Program-made: the position numbers and the translations under genes
The notes under the pieces: model-generated
Told to the model about the DNA's origin: nothing
What the model saw: only the letters and a program-made list of their open reading frames with translations
Databases searched by the model: none
NCBI GenBank assembly: GCA_017528675.1
Contig: JAFXOO010000073.1
Coordinates: 1-5,064 of the forward strand
Length of the DNA stretch: 5,064 bases
Direction: 5' to 3'
Origin: Oscillospiraceae bacterium
GTDB lineage: Bacteria > Bacillota > Clostridia > Oscillospirales > Ruminococcaceae
Part shown: piece after piece, positions 1 to 5,064 of the stretch
Layout of the letters: each line of letters opens with the position of its first letter
How positions within the stretch are numbered: position 1 is the stretch's first letter

Positions 1-74
1 GCGATCAGCAGCTTCCACCGGGTTTGTTCGTCTGTCAGAAGCTGTAGAAGCAGCTTGATTATGGCTGTCTTGAT
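1..74 (-). CDS. 5' end of next conjugation gene, possibly the CD1108/cell-wall hydrolase type (partial)
   Basis: About 24 codons run off the left edge, reading IKTAIIKLLLQLLTDEQTRW and then KLLIA. The leucine-rich amphipathic start followed by a DEQTR turn and a basic-hydrophobic stretch resembles, from memory, the N-terminus just before the single membrane segment of the CD1108-like lysozyme/CHAP proteins that follow VirB4 in clostridial conjugative elements; the catalytic part lies outside the window. A near-perfect ribosome site (77-86) sits at ideal distance from an ATC codon at 74-72, where an ATG would be expected. No ATG, GTG or TTG lies in frame at a workable distance; a GTG at 104-102 is in frame but inside the terminator. 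The gene may use a rare AUC start or may have lost its start by mutation. The family assignment is an inference from about 25 residues. Confidence 0.5.
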   Translation of the reverse strand, partial: MKTAIIKLLLQLLTDEQTRWKLLI

Positions 75-76
75 TT

Positions 77-86
77 GATCACCCCC
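77..86 (-). promoter_or_regulatory. Strong ribosome binding site before an ATC codon
   Basis: The minus strand reads GGGGGTGATC, one base away from the full anti-16S complement GGAGGTGATC, and the odd base can still wobble-pair. From the G run to the ATC codon there are seven bases, the standard spacing. This site is the main reason for placing the start of the left-edge gene at position 74. It directly follows the U-tract of the terminator at 87-115. Confidence 0.65.
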
Positions 87-115
87 AATAAAAAAGAGCC
101 GCACGAAGCGGCTCT
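87..115 (-). terminator. Intrinsic terminator after hepT
   Basis: On the minus strand an 8-bp perfect stem (AGAGCCGC at 95-102 pairing with GCGGCTCT at 108-115) with a 5-base loop is followed by TTTTTATT. It begins 8 bases after the hepT stop codon, so it ends the MntA/HepT transcript. It also lies directly in front of the ribosome site of the next transfer gene, so transcripts coming from virB4 would be stopped here unless they read through. Confidence 0.85.
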
Positions 116-122
116 ATCACGA

Positions 123-499
123 TTACATATTCTGTTCGGACATTTCGTCCACAACGTTTTCTTCTTCCAAGAGTTCAACTTGCCGTAAACAGAATGCCTT
201 TAGTTCCGGTATATCTCCGGTAATTGTTTCCCATAAAGAATTTGAGTCAACCTTGCCATAAGTATGAGCAACTATATTTCGAAGTCCTCGTACTGCTCGC
301 CACGGTATTTCGTCGCTTGTTGCATCTCGGAAATCTTCTGTCAGCTTTCCAGCAAGTTCTCCAATCTGAAGCACACACATTGCAACAGCATTTCTGTATA
401 CAGAGTTTGTATCCAGTGTTTCAACATATTGTTTGCTTCTTCGATCTGATCTGCATAGTCCAGCATGTGAAGTAAGAGCTGTCGATTTGTGCTACCCAT
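123..499 (-). pseudogene. hepT: HepT-like HEPN toxin, frameshifted
   Basis: HEPN-family ribonuclease toxin, partner of the MNT antitoxin upstream. The ATG at 499 overlaps the mntA stop by 8 bases (ATGGGTAG) and has a GAGGAGG site at 509-515. The first frame gives MGSTNRQLLLHMLDYADQIE and then EA, a normal HepT first helix. Near 436-428 the family-like sequence moves to another frame: KQYVETLDTNSVYRNAVAMC, followed by VLQIGELAGKLTEDF. The second frame carries the catalytic motif R-x4-H-x-Y (RNIVAHTY, 281-258) and ends with TAA at 123. Read as one protein it would be about 126 residues, a normal HepT length. One missing base in the GCAAACAA stretch explains the shift. Without it, the first frame stops at 341 after 52 residues. 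No classical slippery heptamer is present. An internal ATG at 380 opens an 85-residue piece but has no ribosome site. A sequencing error cannot be excluded. Confidence 0.85.
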
Positions 500-791
500 A
501 AATCAAAACCTCCTCATCATGAATTTCATCTAAAAATTCATCATCCAAACTGCCGGTCGTCAGCAAATCAATATTCTTACCAAGATGATCAAGTAAATCA
601 AGACGGAAACCGCTCAACGCGAACATTCCCTTAATCGCACCCTTATCAACACGGAGATCCACATCACTCTCAGGCGATGCCGTACCTCTTGCATAGGAGC
701 CAAACAAGTAAATACGTTCGGCACCATATCTTTTGGCAATAGGCGCCACGATCTGTCGAATTTCATCAATGGAGTAAACCTTGCTGTTCAT
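492..791 (-). CDS. mntA: MntA-like minimal nucleotidyltransferase antitoxin
   Basis: This 99-residue protein has the MNT-domain nucleotidyltransferase signature G-S-x10-D-x-D: G31 and S32 in FGSYARG, then D43 and D45 in SDVDLRVD. A later acidic residue, D75 in NIDLLT, is a plausible third metal ligand. MntA proteins of this family inactivate HepT by adding AMP to the tyrosine of its R-x4-H-x-Y motif, and that tyrosine is present in the gene downstream. The start at 791 is chosen because AAAGGGGG (799-806) lies seven bases upstream; an in-frame ATG at 809 coincides with the predicted transcription start. The gene has its own promoter and is antitoxin-first. The reading frame is intact although the toxin is broken. 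The module is AT-richer than virB4 (about 40% GC in bases 361-420 against about 58% in 2161-2220, hand counts), which suggests separate acquisition. Confidence 0.9.
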   Translation of the reverse strand: MNSKVYSIDEIRQIVAPIAKRYGAERIYLFGSYARGTASPESDVDLRVDKGAIKGMFALSGFRLDLLDHLGKNIDLLTTGSLDDEFLDEIHDEEVLIYG

Positions 792-813
792 AACATCGCC
801 CCCTTTCATATTC

Positions 814-842
814 AGTATACCACATTTCCTGAAAAAAAGCAA
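814..842 (-). promoter_or_regulatory. Promoter of mntA-hepT
   Basis: Minus strand: -35 TTGCTT (837-842), 17-base spacer, -10 TATACT (814-819) preceded by TGG, which makes an extended -10. The -35 box starts 6 bases after the virB4 stop codon. The expected transcription start is near 807, giving a leader of about 16 bases. A 5-bp inverted repeat, TTCAG (811-815) and CTGAA (829-833), brackets the -10 region and could be an operator, but it is short. Confidence 0.7.
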
Positions 843-847
843 GTTTT

Positions 848-2671
848 TTATCTTCCCCCAGCCTTCCCGAACAGCGCCGCCTTATGCGCCGGCGCCATGA
901 CCTGCAATAAATACCGCTCATTCCCGCACCGGAACAGGCACGTTCCACGCTCCGAACGCCCGATGAGCCGGTACTCCGGTGTCGTGATCTGGAGCGCATC
1001 CATGAAGTCTGCCGGTGAGATATTGCCCGGATGAAAGAAGAAGCTGTAGCACGGAATGCTGAACAGCGGCTTCGTGAACTCCCGGATCTCTGGCAGGAGG
1101 AAGTCCTCCACATTCTGGCTTGCCAGCACAAAGGCTGATTCCTTCTTCCGCACTCGCTTCATACCGGTGCGAATGTACTCGATAGCGGTCAGATTCGTGA
1201 GGAACAAATACAGCTCATCTATCGCTGCGACGGTGTTGCCCCGGAACAAAAGCTGGTTGCTCATGTACGAGAGAATATTGAAAAGCAGCGTATCCTTGAG
1301 CTTTTTGTTGGTGTCCATCAGCCCCTTCACGCCGAAGCATACAAAATCTGCATCCCGGATATTGGTATGCCCATCGAAATATTTCGCCTCCGCACCCCTG
1401 CACATCGAATGCAGACCGAGGCAGACATTTTGCAGCATTTCCTCGGTGTACAGCGTTTTCTGTGCCGGATCAAATGCCATGAATTCCTTCTCTGTCAGCT
1501 CATAGAGGTCGGACATCATAGGGTAATCCGCCGCCGTCAGCCCGCTGAAATCCGTGGTATCCGTGATGCCGAAACGGGCATACAGCTTGATGAGCATGAT
1601 CTCGATGGTGTCGATCTCCTGGTCGGTGAAGTCCTTGTAGCTGCGAAAAAAATCCTTGAGATAACTGATGTGCTGGCTCAGGCGGGTGACCTTGCGGAAG
1701 GTCTCCGGCTCCTCAGCACTGCGCTCACCGTCGCCCCACGACTTCGGTTCAAGCGGATTGATCATAAATTCGCCGCTCATCATGTCAATGTAGGTGCCGC
1801 CGAGCTGTTCGCAGAGGTCACGGTACTCATCCTCCGGGTCAAGGCAGATGATGCTTTTGCCGGATTCCCGCAGATTTCAGAGCAGCAGCTTCATGAGGTA
1901 GCTCTTGCCCTGACCGGAATTGCCGAGGATCAGCATGTTGCTGTTGGTTTTATCATCCGTCCGCTTGTCGAAATCCACCACCAGACTGCTGCCGTACTTG
2001 TCCCTGCCGAGGTAGAAGCCCTGCGCATCCGTCTTGCCGGAGTAGTTCAGCGGATAGAGATTCGCCGCCGCCGATGCCGGAATGATGCGCTCAAACTGCA
2101 CCCCGAACCGGTTCGTTCCGGTCAGCAGCACGGACAGAAAGCCGTCCTTCTGTCGGAGCAGCAGTCGGTCAACGTTGATCCTCGCACGGGTGAGCTCCAT
2201 CTGGATCTCCGCCTGCAATTCATGCAGCCGGTCAAGGTCGGGTGCTTTCAGCTCGATGAACACCGCCGTATGCAGCAGCGGCTCTTTGTTCCGGCGCAGC
2301 TCTGCCATCAGCTCGACCGTGTCGTGGATGTTCTCCTCCGCCTTGACATTCTCGGTCACGTCGTCCGTGGTCGTGAGCAGATGATTCTTCCGCATGGCTT
2401 GCTGTAAGATCTTCCGCTGCTCCATGCTCGTCACAAGCCGGTTGTAGATCCGCAGCGTCACATGATCCCGGTCGGCAAGGTGCGACAGGATCGCCTGTTC
2501 CTCGGTGGTCGGCGGATACTCCGTCACCGCCCAGCAGGAGCGATAGCTGTTGCCGCAGATATAGTGGTCGGCAAAAAAGCGGATCTCATGCGGCACCGCC
2601 CGGTCAAAGAAGTCCTGCGCCCGCTGTATTTCGATCTGCTCCGGTGTCAGTTCTTTTCGTTTAAACAGCAT
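848..2671 (-). pseudogene. VirB4-family conjugation ATPase, interrupted by an in-frame TGA
   Basis: VirB4-type ATPase that energises DNA transfer at the cytoplasmic face of the conjugation channel. The start at 2671 has a GGAGG site (2678-2682) and overlaps the previous gene by 11 bases. Residues 1-264 carry an N-terminal region (PEQIEIQRAQDFFDRAVPHE...) and Walker A GNSGQGKS (residues 250-257). Codon 265, at 1879-1877, is TGA. The same frame then continues without gap as NLRESGKSIICLDPEDEYRD..., to Walker B VAAIDELYLFL (D485, E486), an ASQNVEDF motif and a C-terminus FGKAGGR with TAA at 848. Read through, it is about 607 residues, which fits this two-gene VirB4 type. From memory, relatives have cysteine at this position (KLLLCN), so TGC or TGT to TGA is the likely change. 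An ATG at 1783 could restart a 311-residue piece that lacks Walker A. Neither piece would be a working ATPase. Sequencing error is the main alternative. Confidence 0.88.
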
Positions 2672-3239
2672 CCTTCTCCTCCTTTTGCAGATAATCGGCG
2701 CCCTCCACATCCGGGATGCATTCGCCGGAAATGCTCGTGCCGAAGTACAGCGCTATCATTCGTTTCAGCTCAGGCTTTGTCAGGCGGTGCGCCATAAAGC
2801 CGTAGTCGGCAATGCTTTTGGACACCCGTCCGAGCTGCGAAAAGACCTGCTCCTCTTTCTCTTTTCGGAACCGCACCGCAAAGAGGAACTGCCGTGCAGA
2901 GGACAATTCAAGCTGGATCTCATCCAGAAATGCGGCATCCTGTTCAAGCAGCCTTCGCACAGCCGGATTCTGCTCCTGTTCCAGCTGCCGGCGGATGTAG
3001 GTCTTGTTCGCATCGAAGCACTCGCAGTCATCCTGTGCGATGAGTTCCAGATCCGGCACCGTGCTCAGCAACTGCATGAGATGCTGCACCTTTGCGGCGA
3101 CATGCTCCTGCGACAGCACCGAAATGTTGACCGGCTCGACCTGAAAGAACGCATACTCGAACTGATCTGTTTTTATGCCGTATTTCGTGAATGTCTCCAG
3201 CCCGAGCAGCTTCTGCACACTCGTTTTTCTTCTTGCCAT
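2661..3239 (-). CDS. Separately encoded VirB4 N-terminal-domain-like conjugation protein
   Basis: A 192-residue soluble protein starting MARRKTSVQKLLGLETF and ending DYLQKEEKDAV. No signal peptide or membrane segment is visible. It has a predicted alpha/beta start (LETFTKYGIKTDQFEYAFFQVEPVNISVLS), a long charged helical middle (YIRRQLEQEQNPAVRRLLEQDA) and then QLELSSARQFLFAVRFRKEK, a layout like the CagE/TrbE/VirB4 N-terminal domain. With the 607-residue gene that follows, the total of about 800 residues equals a standard one-piece VirB4, so I infer that the two products form one ATPase. The start at 3239 overlaps the previous stop (TAATG) and has GAGGAGG at 3244-3250. The 11-base overlap with virB4 suggests coupled translation. 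There is no nucleotide-binding motif of its own, as expected for this half. It is intact. Confidence in the gene is high, in the domain assignment moderate. Confidence 0.75.
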   Translation of the reverse strand: MARRKTSVQKLLGLETFTKYGIKTDQFEYAFFQVEPVNISVLSQEHVAAKVQHLMQLLSTVPDLELIAQDDCECFDANKTYIRRQLEQEQNPAVRRLLEQDAAFLDEIQLELSSARQFLFAVRFRKEKEEQVFSQLGRVSKSIADYGFMAHRLTKPELKRMIALYFGTSISGECIPDVEGADYLQKEEKDAV

Positions 3240-3505
3240 TAGTCCTCCTCCCATCGGTATTCCTGCTGAGACAGCAGGAAATAGTAACAGGCGTGGATGA
3301 TGTAGTCCACGACCGCTGTATCGTCCGTGCGAAACGTCAGAAACCCGTAGCAGATCACTGCTGCTGCCGGGATGAATGTCCATAGCTTCGCCAGCAGTGT
3401 CACCGCCACGATCACACCCCCGCACAGAATACAAAAATCCCGGACATTCCAGAACCACAGCTTCACTGTGGAACGGAGAATGTCCGGGTAGATGTATGTT
3501 TTCAA
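3239..3505 (-). CDS. PrgI/VirB3-like small membrane protein of the conjugation system
   Basis: An 88-residue protein: a short N-terminal tail (MKTYIYPDILRSTVKLWFWN once the TTG start is read as Met), two hydrophobic segments at about residues 24-40 and 44-58 with a short loop between, then a C-terminal amphipathic tail ending EYRWEED. Size, two-helix hairpin and position just before VirB4 match the PrgI/VirB3/TcpE class, inner-membrane partners of the VirB4 ATPase. The start is TTG at 3505: GGAGG (3513-3517) stands seven bases before it and no ATG lies nearby in frame. The stop overlaps the next start by one base. The terminator of the RelE module ends about 20 bases upstream, and no promoter is visible between them, so expression seems to depend on readthrough. 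The exact family is uncertain because such proteins diverge strongly. Confidence 0.7.
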   Translation of the reverse strand: MKTYIYPDILRSTVKLWFWNVRDFCILCGGVIVAVTLLAKLWTFIPAAAVICYGFLTFRTDDTAVVDYIIHACYYFLLSQQEYRWEED

Positions 3506-3524
3506 TTGTAAGCCTCCAGTCGAT

Positions 3525-3555
3525 AAAAACAGCCGGAGCAATTGCACCGGCTGTT
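3525..3555 (-). terminator. Intrinsic terminator after the RelE toxin gene
   Basis: On the minus strand a 9-bp stem (AACAGCCGG and CCGGCTGTT; 3528-3536 with 3547-3555) encloses a 10-base loop containing the self-complementary GCAATTGC. TTTTTAT follows, with the first Ts shared with the stem base. It starts 1 base after the toxin stop codon. It ends the toxin-antitoxin transcript and stands between that module and the PrgI-like gene. Confidence 0.8.
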
Positions 3556-3556
3556 C

Positions 3557-3850
3557 TCAGTCATTCAGATATCGTTTCAATGCCTCATAGAAATTCTCAC
3601 GGGTTCCGGCCATGATCACAACTATGATCTTGTCACCCTCGTACTCCACCCGATACGCAAGCTCATAATTCGTCTTGTTGTAGTAGATGTCATAGCCGTA
3701 GATTCCGCTCAGATCGCCTGTTTTCGCTTCACCGACCGTGTGATCCTCCCGGATTCTGTCAACCGCCTGCTGATACAGCAGCTTCAGCTTTTTGTCCTTC
3801 AGCTTCTTGATGAATTTCGCAGCCGGGGGAAGGAAGCGCACTTCTGTCAT
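3557..3850 (-). CDS. RelE/ParE-family toxin
   Basis: This 97-residue basic protein has the RelE/ParE fold pattern: N-terminal strand and helices (EVRFLPPAAKFIKKLKDKKL), then GDLSGIYGYDIYYN (45-58), YELAYRVEY (62-70), IIVVIMAGTRENFYEALKRY (75-94). R67 and R84 with Y88 sit where RelE-type mRNA interferases carry catalytic or RNA-binding residues; the match by position is approximate, and a ParE-type gyrase target is not excluded. Its ATG overlaps the antitoxin stop in ATGA (3847-3850), a translationally coupled arrangement, and CCGGAGG ends seven bases upstream. Full length, no lesion. The antitoxin is AbrB-type, a pairing less usual than RelB, but known for RelE/ParE superfamily toxins. Role: probably growth inhibition when the element is lost, which stabilises it. 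Confidence 0.9.
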   Translation of the reverse strand: MTEVRFLPPAAKFIKKLKDKKLKLLYQQAVDRIREDHTVGEAKTGDLSGIYGYDIYYNKTNYELAYRVEYEGDKIIVVIMAGTRENFYEALKRYLND

Positions 3851-4221
3851 TCATCTTCCTCCGGTCCGAACACATCCTCATAGCTCTCATACTCGCCGGT
3901 TCCGGCAGCAGCGGCTTCAGCATCTGCGATCATCGCTTCAACCGCAGGGCGGATCTTAGCCTGACGAGCCTTGAATTCGGTCAGGAGTTTTTCACCGGAC
4001 AGTCCCTCAGCGATCAGTTCTGCAAGAATCTGCTCTGCAAATTCGCCGCCGGATTCCGACCTGACCGGACGGATCACAAGCTCATTGCCACGCACAACGC
4101 ACTCGGCAGTGTCGGTAAACCCGAGCATAGTGTAGAATTTCTGCGGAATGGTAATCTGCCGCTTGGAAGAGATGCTCAGCCGTTTCCGATCCGAACCCGG
4201 TGTACTGTTTGTTGTCAGCAT
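3847..4221 (-). CDS. AbrB/SpoVT-type antitoxin and autoregulator
   Basis: A 124-residue protein with an N-terminal SpoVT-AbrB swapped-hairpin DNA-binding domain (about residues 13-54): KRLSISSKRQITIPQKFYTM, then a second half with ECVVRGNELVIRPV. The SSKRQITIP core is the family hallmark. The C-terminal half is helical (EFAEQILAELIAEGLSGEKL) and ends in a very acidic tail (EYESYEDVFGPEEDE), the part expected to wrap and neutralise the basic RelE-like toxin next to it. The start at 4221 has AAAGGAGGT (4228-4236) seven bases upstream. It is antitoxin-first, with a consensus promoter and repeated elements between promoter and start that it may bind. It is intact. The antitoxin role is inferred from the domain plus the overlapping toxin gene. 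Confidence 0.9.
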   Translation of the reverse strand: MLTTNSTPGSDRKRLSISSKRQITIPQKFYTMLGFTDTAECVVRGNELVIRPVRSESGGEFAEQILAELIAEGLSGEKLLTEFKARQAKIRPAVEAMIADAEAAAAGTGEYESYEDVFGPEEDE

Positions 4222-4232
4222 AGTATTACCTC

Positions 4233-4260
4233 CTTTGCTTGGCGCTTGGTTTCTTTGCTT
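4233..4260 (-). repeat. Repeated motif in the antitoxin leader, candidate operator
   Basis: AAGCAAAG on the minus strand occurs at 4233-4240 and again at 4253-4260, exactly 20 bases apart, about two helical turns. Between them, the plus-strand hexamer GCTTGG occurs at 4237-4242 and 4244-4249. These repeats fill the space between the expected transcription start (near 4262) and the ribosome site. AbrB-type antitoxins commonly repress their own promoters, so this is a plausible binding region; there is no direct evidence of binding. Confidence 0.4.
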
Positions 4261-4268
4261 CTATCTCT

Positions 4269-4297
4269 ATTATACACCATTCCGCCGGATTTGTCAA
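4269..4297 (-). promoter_or_regulatory. Consensus sigma-A promoter of the AbrB/RelE module
   Basis: The minus strand has TTGACA (4292-4297), a 17-base spacer and TATAAT (4269-4274): both boxes perfect, spacing ideal. The -35 box contains the TGA stop codon of the preceding trbL-like gene (4294-4296). Such a strong promoter usually needs repression, consistent with autoregulation by the antitoxin. Confidence 0.9.
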
Positions 4298-4674
4298 TGC
4301 TTCGCCACCAATTTGACCGCCCGTGATCCCATGCTCACCGCACTGGAAACCGAGGTCATATTGACGTGCGTAGCCGTATCCAGCCCGAACACCTGTGCCA
4401 CCCTCGGCACCTCATTCGCCGACAAGCAGATGCCCAGTGCAAGGATCGGATGCGTGTCAAATGACATCAGCCCGAGATACAGGATGGTTGTCTGCAAAAA
4501 TGCGGTTAAGCATGTTGCAATGACCTGTTTGCACCAGCCTATGAAGCCATCCGTGAAACCCCTCGGCACACTGAACTGATACATGCTCCCGACTGCGATC
4601 TGGCAGAGCAGAATGCCGCCCCGTTTGATGTTCGCCAGCACAACTTTGACCGTGCAATAACCGAATAAAATCAT
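4294..4674 (-). pseudogene. C-terminal part of a TrbL/VirB6-like conjugation membrane protein, 5' truncated
   Basis: The 126 readable residues include VKVVLANIKRGGILLCQIAV, SVPRGFTDGF, CKQVIATCLTAFLQTTILYL and LSANEVPRVAQVFGLDT. These are strongly hydrophobic, with about three membrane segments, and match my memory of the C-terminal half of VirB6/TrbL-like channel proteins in clostridial conjugative elements. Those proteins are roughly 250-300 residues long, so over 100 residues are missing. Upstream in the same frame only seven more codons are open before TGA at 4695-4693, and the ATG at 4674 has no good ribosome site. The DNA further upstream does not encode a recognisable N-terminal half in any minus-strand frame. 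The natural C-terminus appears intact (AVSMGSRAVKLVAKH, TGA at 4294). A deletion, an insertion or a chimeric contig join near 4675-4700 would all explain it. Confidence 0.65.
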
Positions 4675-5064
4675 GAGCAGCAGATGTTCATGTCAAAGGG
4701 CGAAGCCCATATCCTCGGGCTATGCGGTTCATCTTTGCTGATCGGAAAGAAGTGAACATGACAACACTGTTGTATTCGGGAATTGGTTTCTTTGACTGGG
4801 TACTGCTCTGCAATAACGGATTTCACTTTTTTCCCATTACTATCCGGAAACAAAAGGTGTGTACGGCCGTCACCTGTTCGGATATAACCGGAAAACCCAT
4901 CTTGCACATTTCGTGCTTAGCTTTCCGTTCTCAGCATTACTGTCGTGGATTTGTACATTGTTCTAAAAACGGTTTCTTTTGTAGGAGGAGGTTAAGGCAA
5001 CACCGCACAGAGCTGGTGGTGCAGATGCGCAGCCAGATTTTTCGTCAGATTGTATAGAAATGAC
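4675..5064. other. About 390 bases with no supported gene, upstream of the trbL-like break
   Basis: I see no recognisable coding gene here. A minus-strand frame (4671-4907, GTG start, 78 codons) reads GYIRTGDGRTHLLFPDSNGK and ends across the trbL junction; a plus-strand frame (4722-5057) is equally long. Neither has a ribosome site or a family I know. A small structure lies at 4698-4721: GGGC-GAA-GCCC can pair, or AGCCC with GGGCT, as alternatives. The base composition is AT-richer than the transfer genes (22 of 60 G+C in 4921-4980). An SD-like AGGAGGAGG (plus strand, 4983-4991) has no start codon after it. This may be insertion or rearrangement debris. Confidence 0.5.
4994..5064. repeat. Possible end of a dispersed repeat or mobile element
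   Basis: The stretch beginning AAGGCAACACCGCACAG and running through GCAGATGCGCAGCCAGATTT to the window edge resembles, from memory, an intergenic repeat seen many times in Ruminococcus-type genomes, whose chance translation ends in MRxQIFRQIV. It occurs once here, so the window itself cannot prove that it is repeated. Short complementary pieces (CACC with GGTG) suggest some folding. Confidence 0.25.

Noticed and set aside
428..440. Programmed ribosomal frameshift in hepT
   Set aside because: The shift region lacks an X-XXY-YYZ slippery site and shows no obvious downstream stem; a lost base is simpler.
766..1131. Minus-strand open frame across the virB4 end and mntA promoter
   Set aside because: It is an arginine/serine-rich out-of-frame shadow of virB4 with no ribosome site.
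1877..1879. Selenocysteine or reassigned UGA codon in VirB4
   Set aside because: The likely cysteine position made selenocysteine worth a look, but only a 3-bp stem follows the codon and VirB4 is not a known selenoprotein family. UGA ends several other genes here, so recoding is unlikely.
1367..2407. Long plus-strand open frame of 346 codons
   Set aside because: It is antisense to virB4, which has family motifs in its own frame; the length follows from the GC-rich codons of the opposite strand.
4686..4763. Apparent inverted repeat of GTTCATGTCA and GAACATGACA
   Set aside because: On base-by-base comparison the two are not complementary over their full length; only short matches remain.
4671..4907. 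Minus-strand 78-codon frame upstream of the trbL-like fragment
   Set aside because: The composition looks protein-like in part, but it has a GTG start with no ribosome site and ends by crossing the break. I do not recognise it, so it is only described under the gene-free stretch.
4722..5057. Plus-strand 111-codon frame at the right edge
   Set aside because: No ribosome site, no recognised domain, and it runs into the suspected repeat; not reported as a gene.
1..5064. CRISPR array, tRNA or rRNA genes
   Set aside because: No regularly spaced repeats and no tRNA-like or rRNA-like stretches were seen on either strand.

Overview
The window most likely comes from a Gram-positive gut anaerobe of the Clostridia (Ruminococcus/Oscillospiraceae type) and lies inside an integrative and conjugative element. 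The basis is the minus-strand run of Firmicutes-type type IV secretion (conjugation) genes, strong GGAGG ribosome sites and GC-rich codon use in those genes. The taxonomic call rests on resemblance to remembered families, not on a search.

All supported genes are on the minus strand, so the operon reads right to left. In transcription order: a 5'-truncated TrbL/VirB6-like membrane protein (4294-4674); an AbrB-type antitoxin with a RelE/ParE toxin (4221-3557); a small PrgI/VirB3-like membrane protein (3505-3239); a separately encoded VirB4 N-terminal domain protein (3239-2661); the VirB4 ATPase body (2671-848), broken by one in-frame TGA just after its Walker A motif; a MntA/HepT (MNT/HEPN) toxin-antitoxin pair (791-123) whose toxin gene is frameshifted; and the first codons of the next transfer gene (74-1), which appears to start with ATC. 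The right edge (4675-5064) holds no gene I can support and may be foreign or rearranged DNA joined to the broken trbL-like gene.

The main pattern is that two unrelated toxin-antitoxin modules sit at two gene junctions of one conjugation operon, with the same architecture. Each has its own promoter that begins at or just after the stop codon of the preceding transfer gene, two overlapping genes with antitoxin first, and an intrinsic terminator just before the ribosome site of the next transfer gene. In both cases that next gene lacks an ATG start (TTG at 3505, ATC at 74). The modules probably act as stabilisation or defence cargo of the element. The terminators raise the question of how the downstream transfer genes are transcribed.

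Several lesions (nonsense codon in virB4, frameshift in hepT, truncated trbL, non-ATG start) suggest either a decaying element or errors in the assembly. The AbrB/RelE module, the MntA gene, the PrgI-like gene and the VirB4 N-terminal gene look intact. No single novel system is proven here; the cassette arrangement is the best lead.
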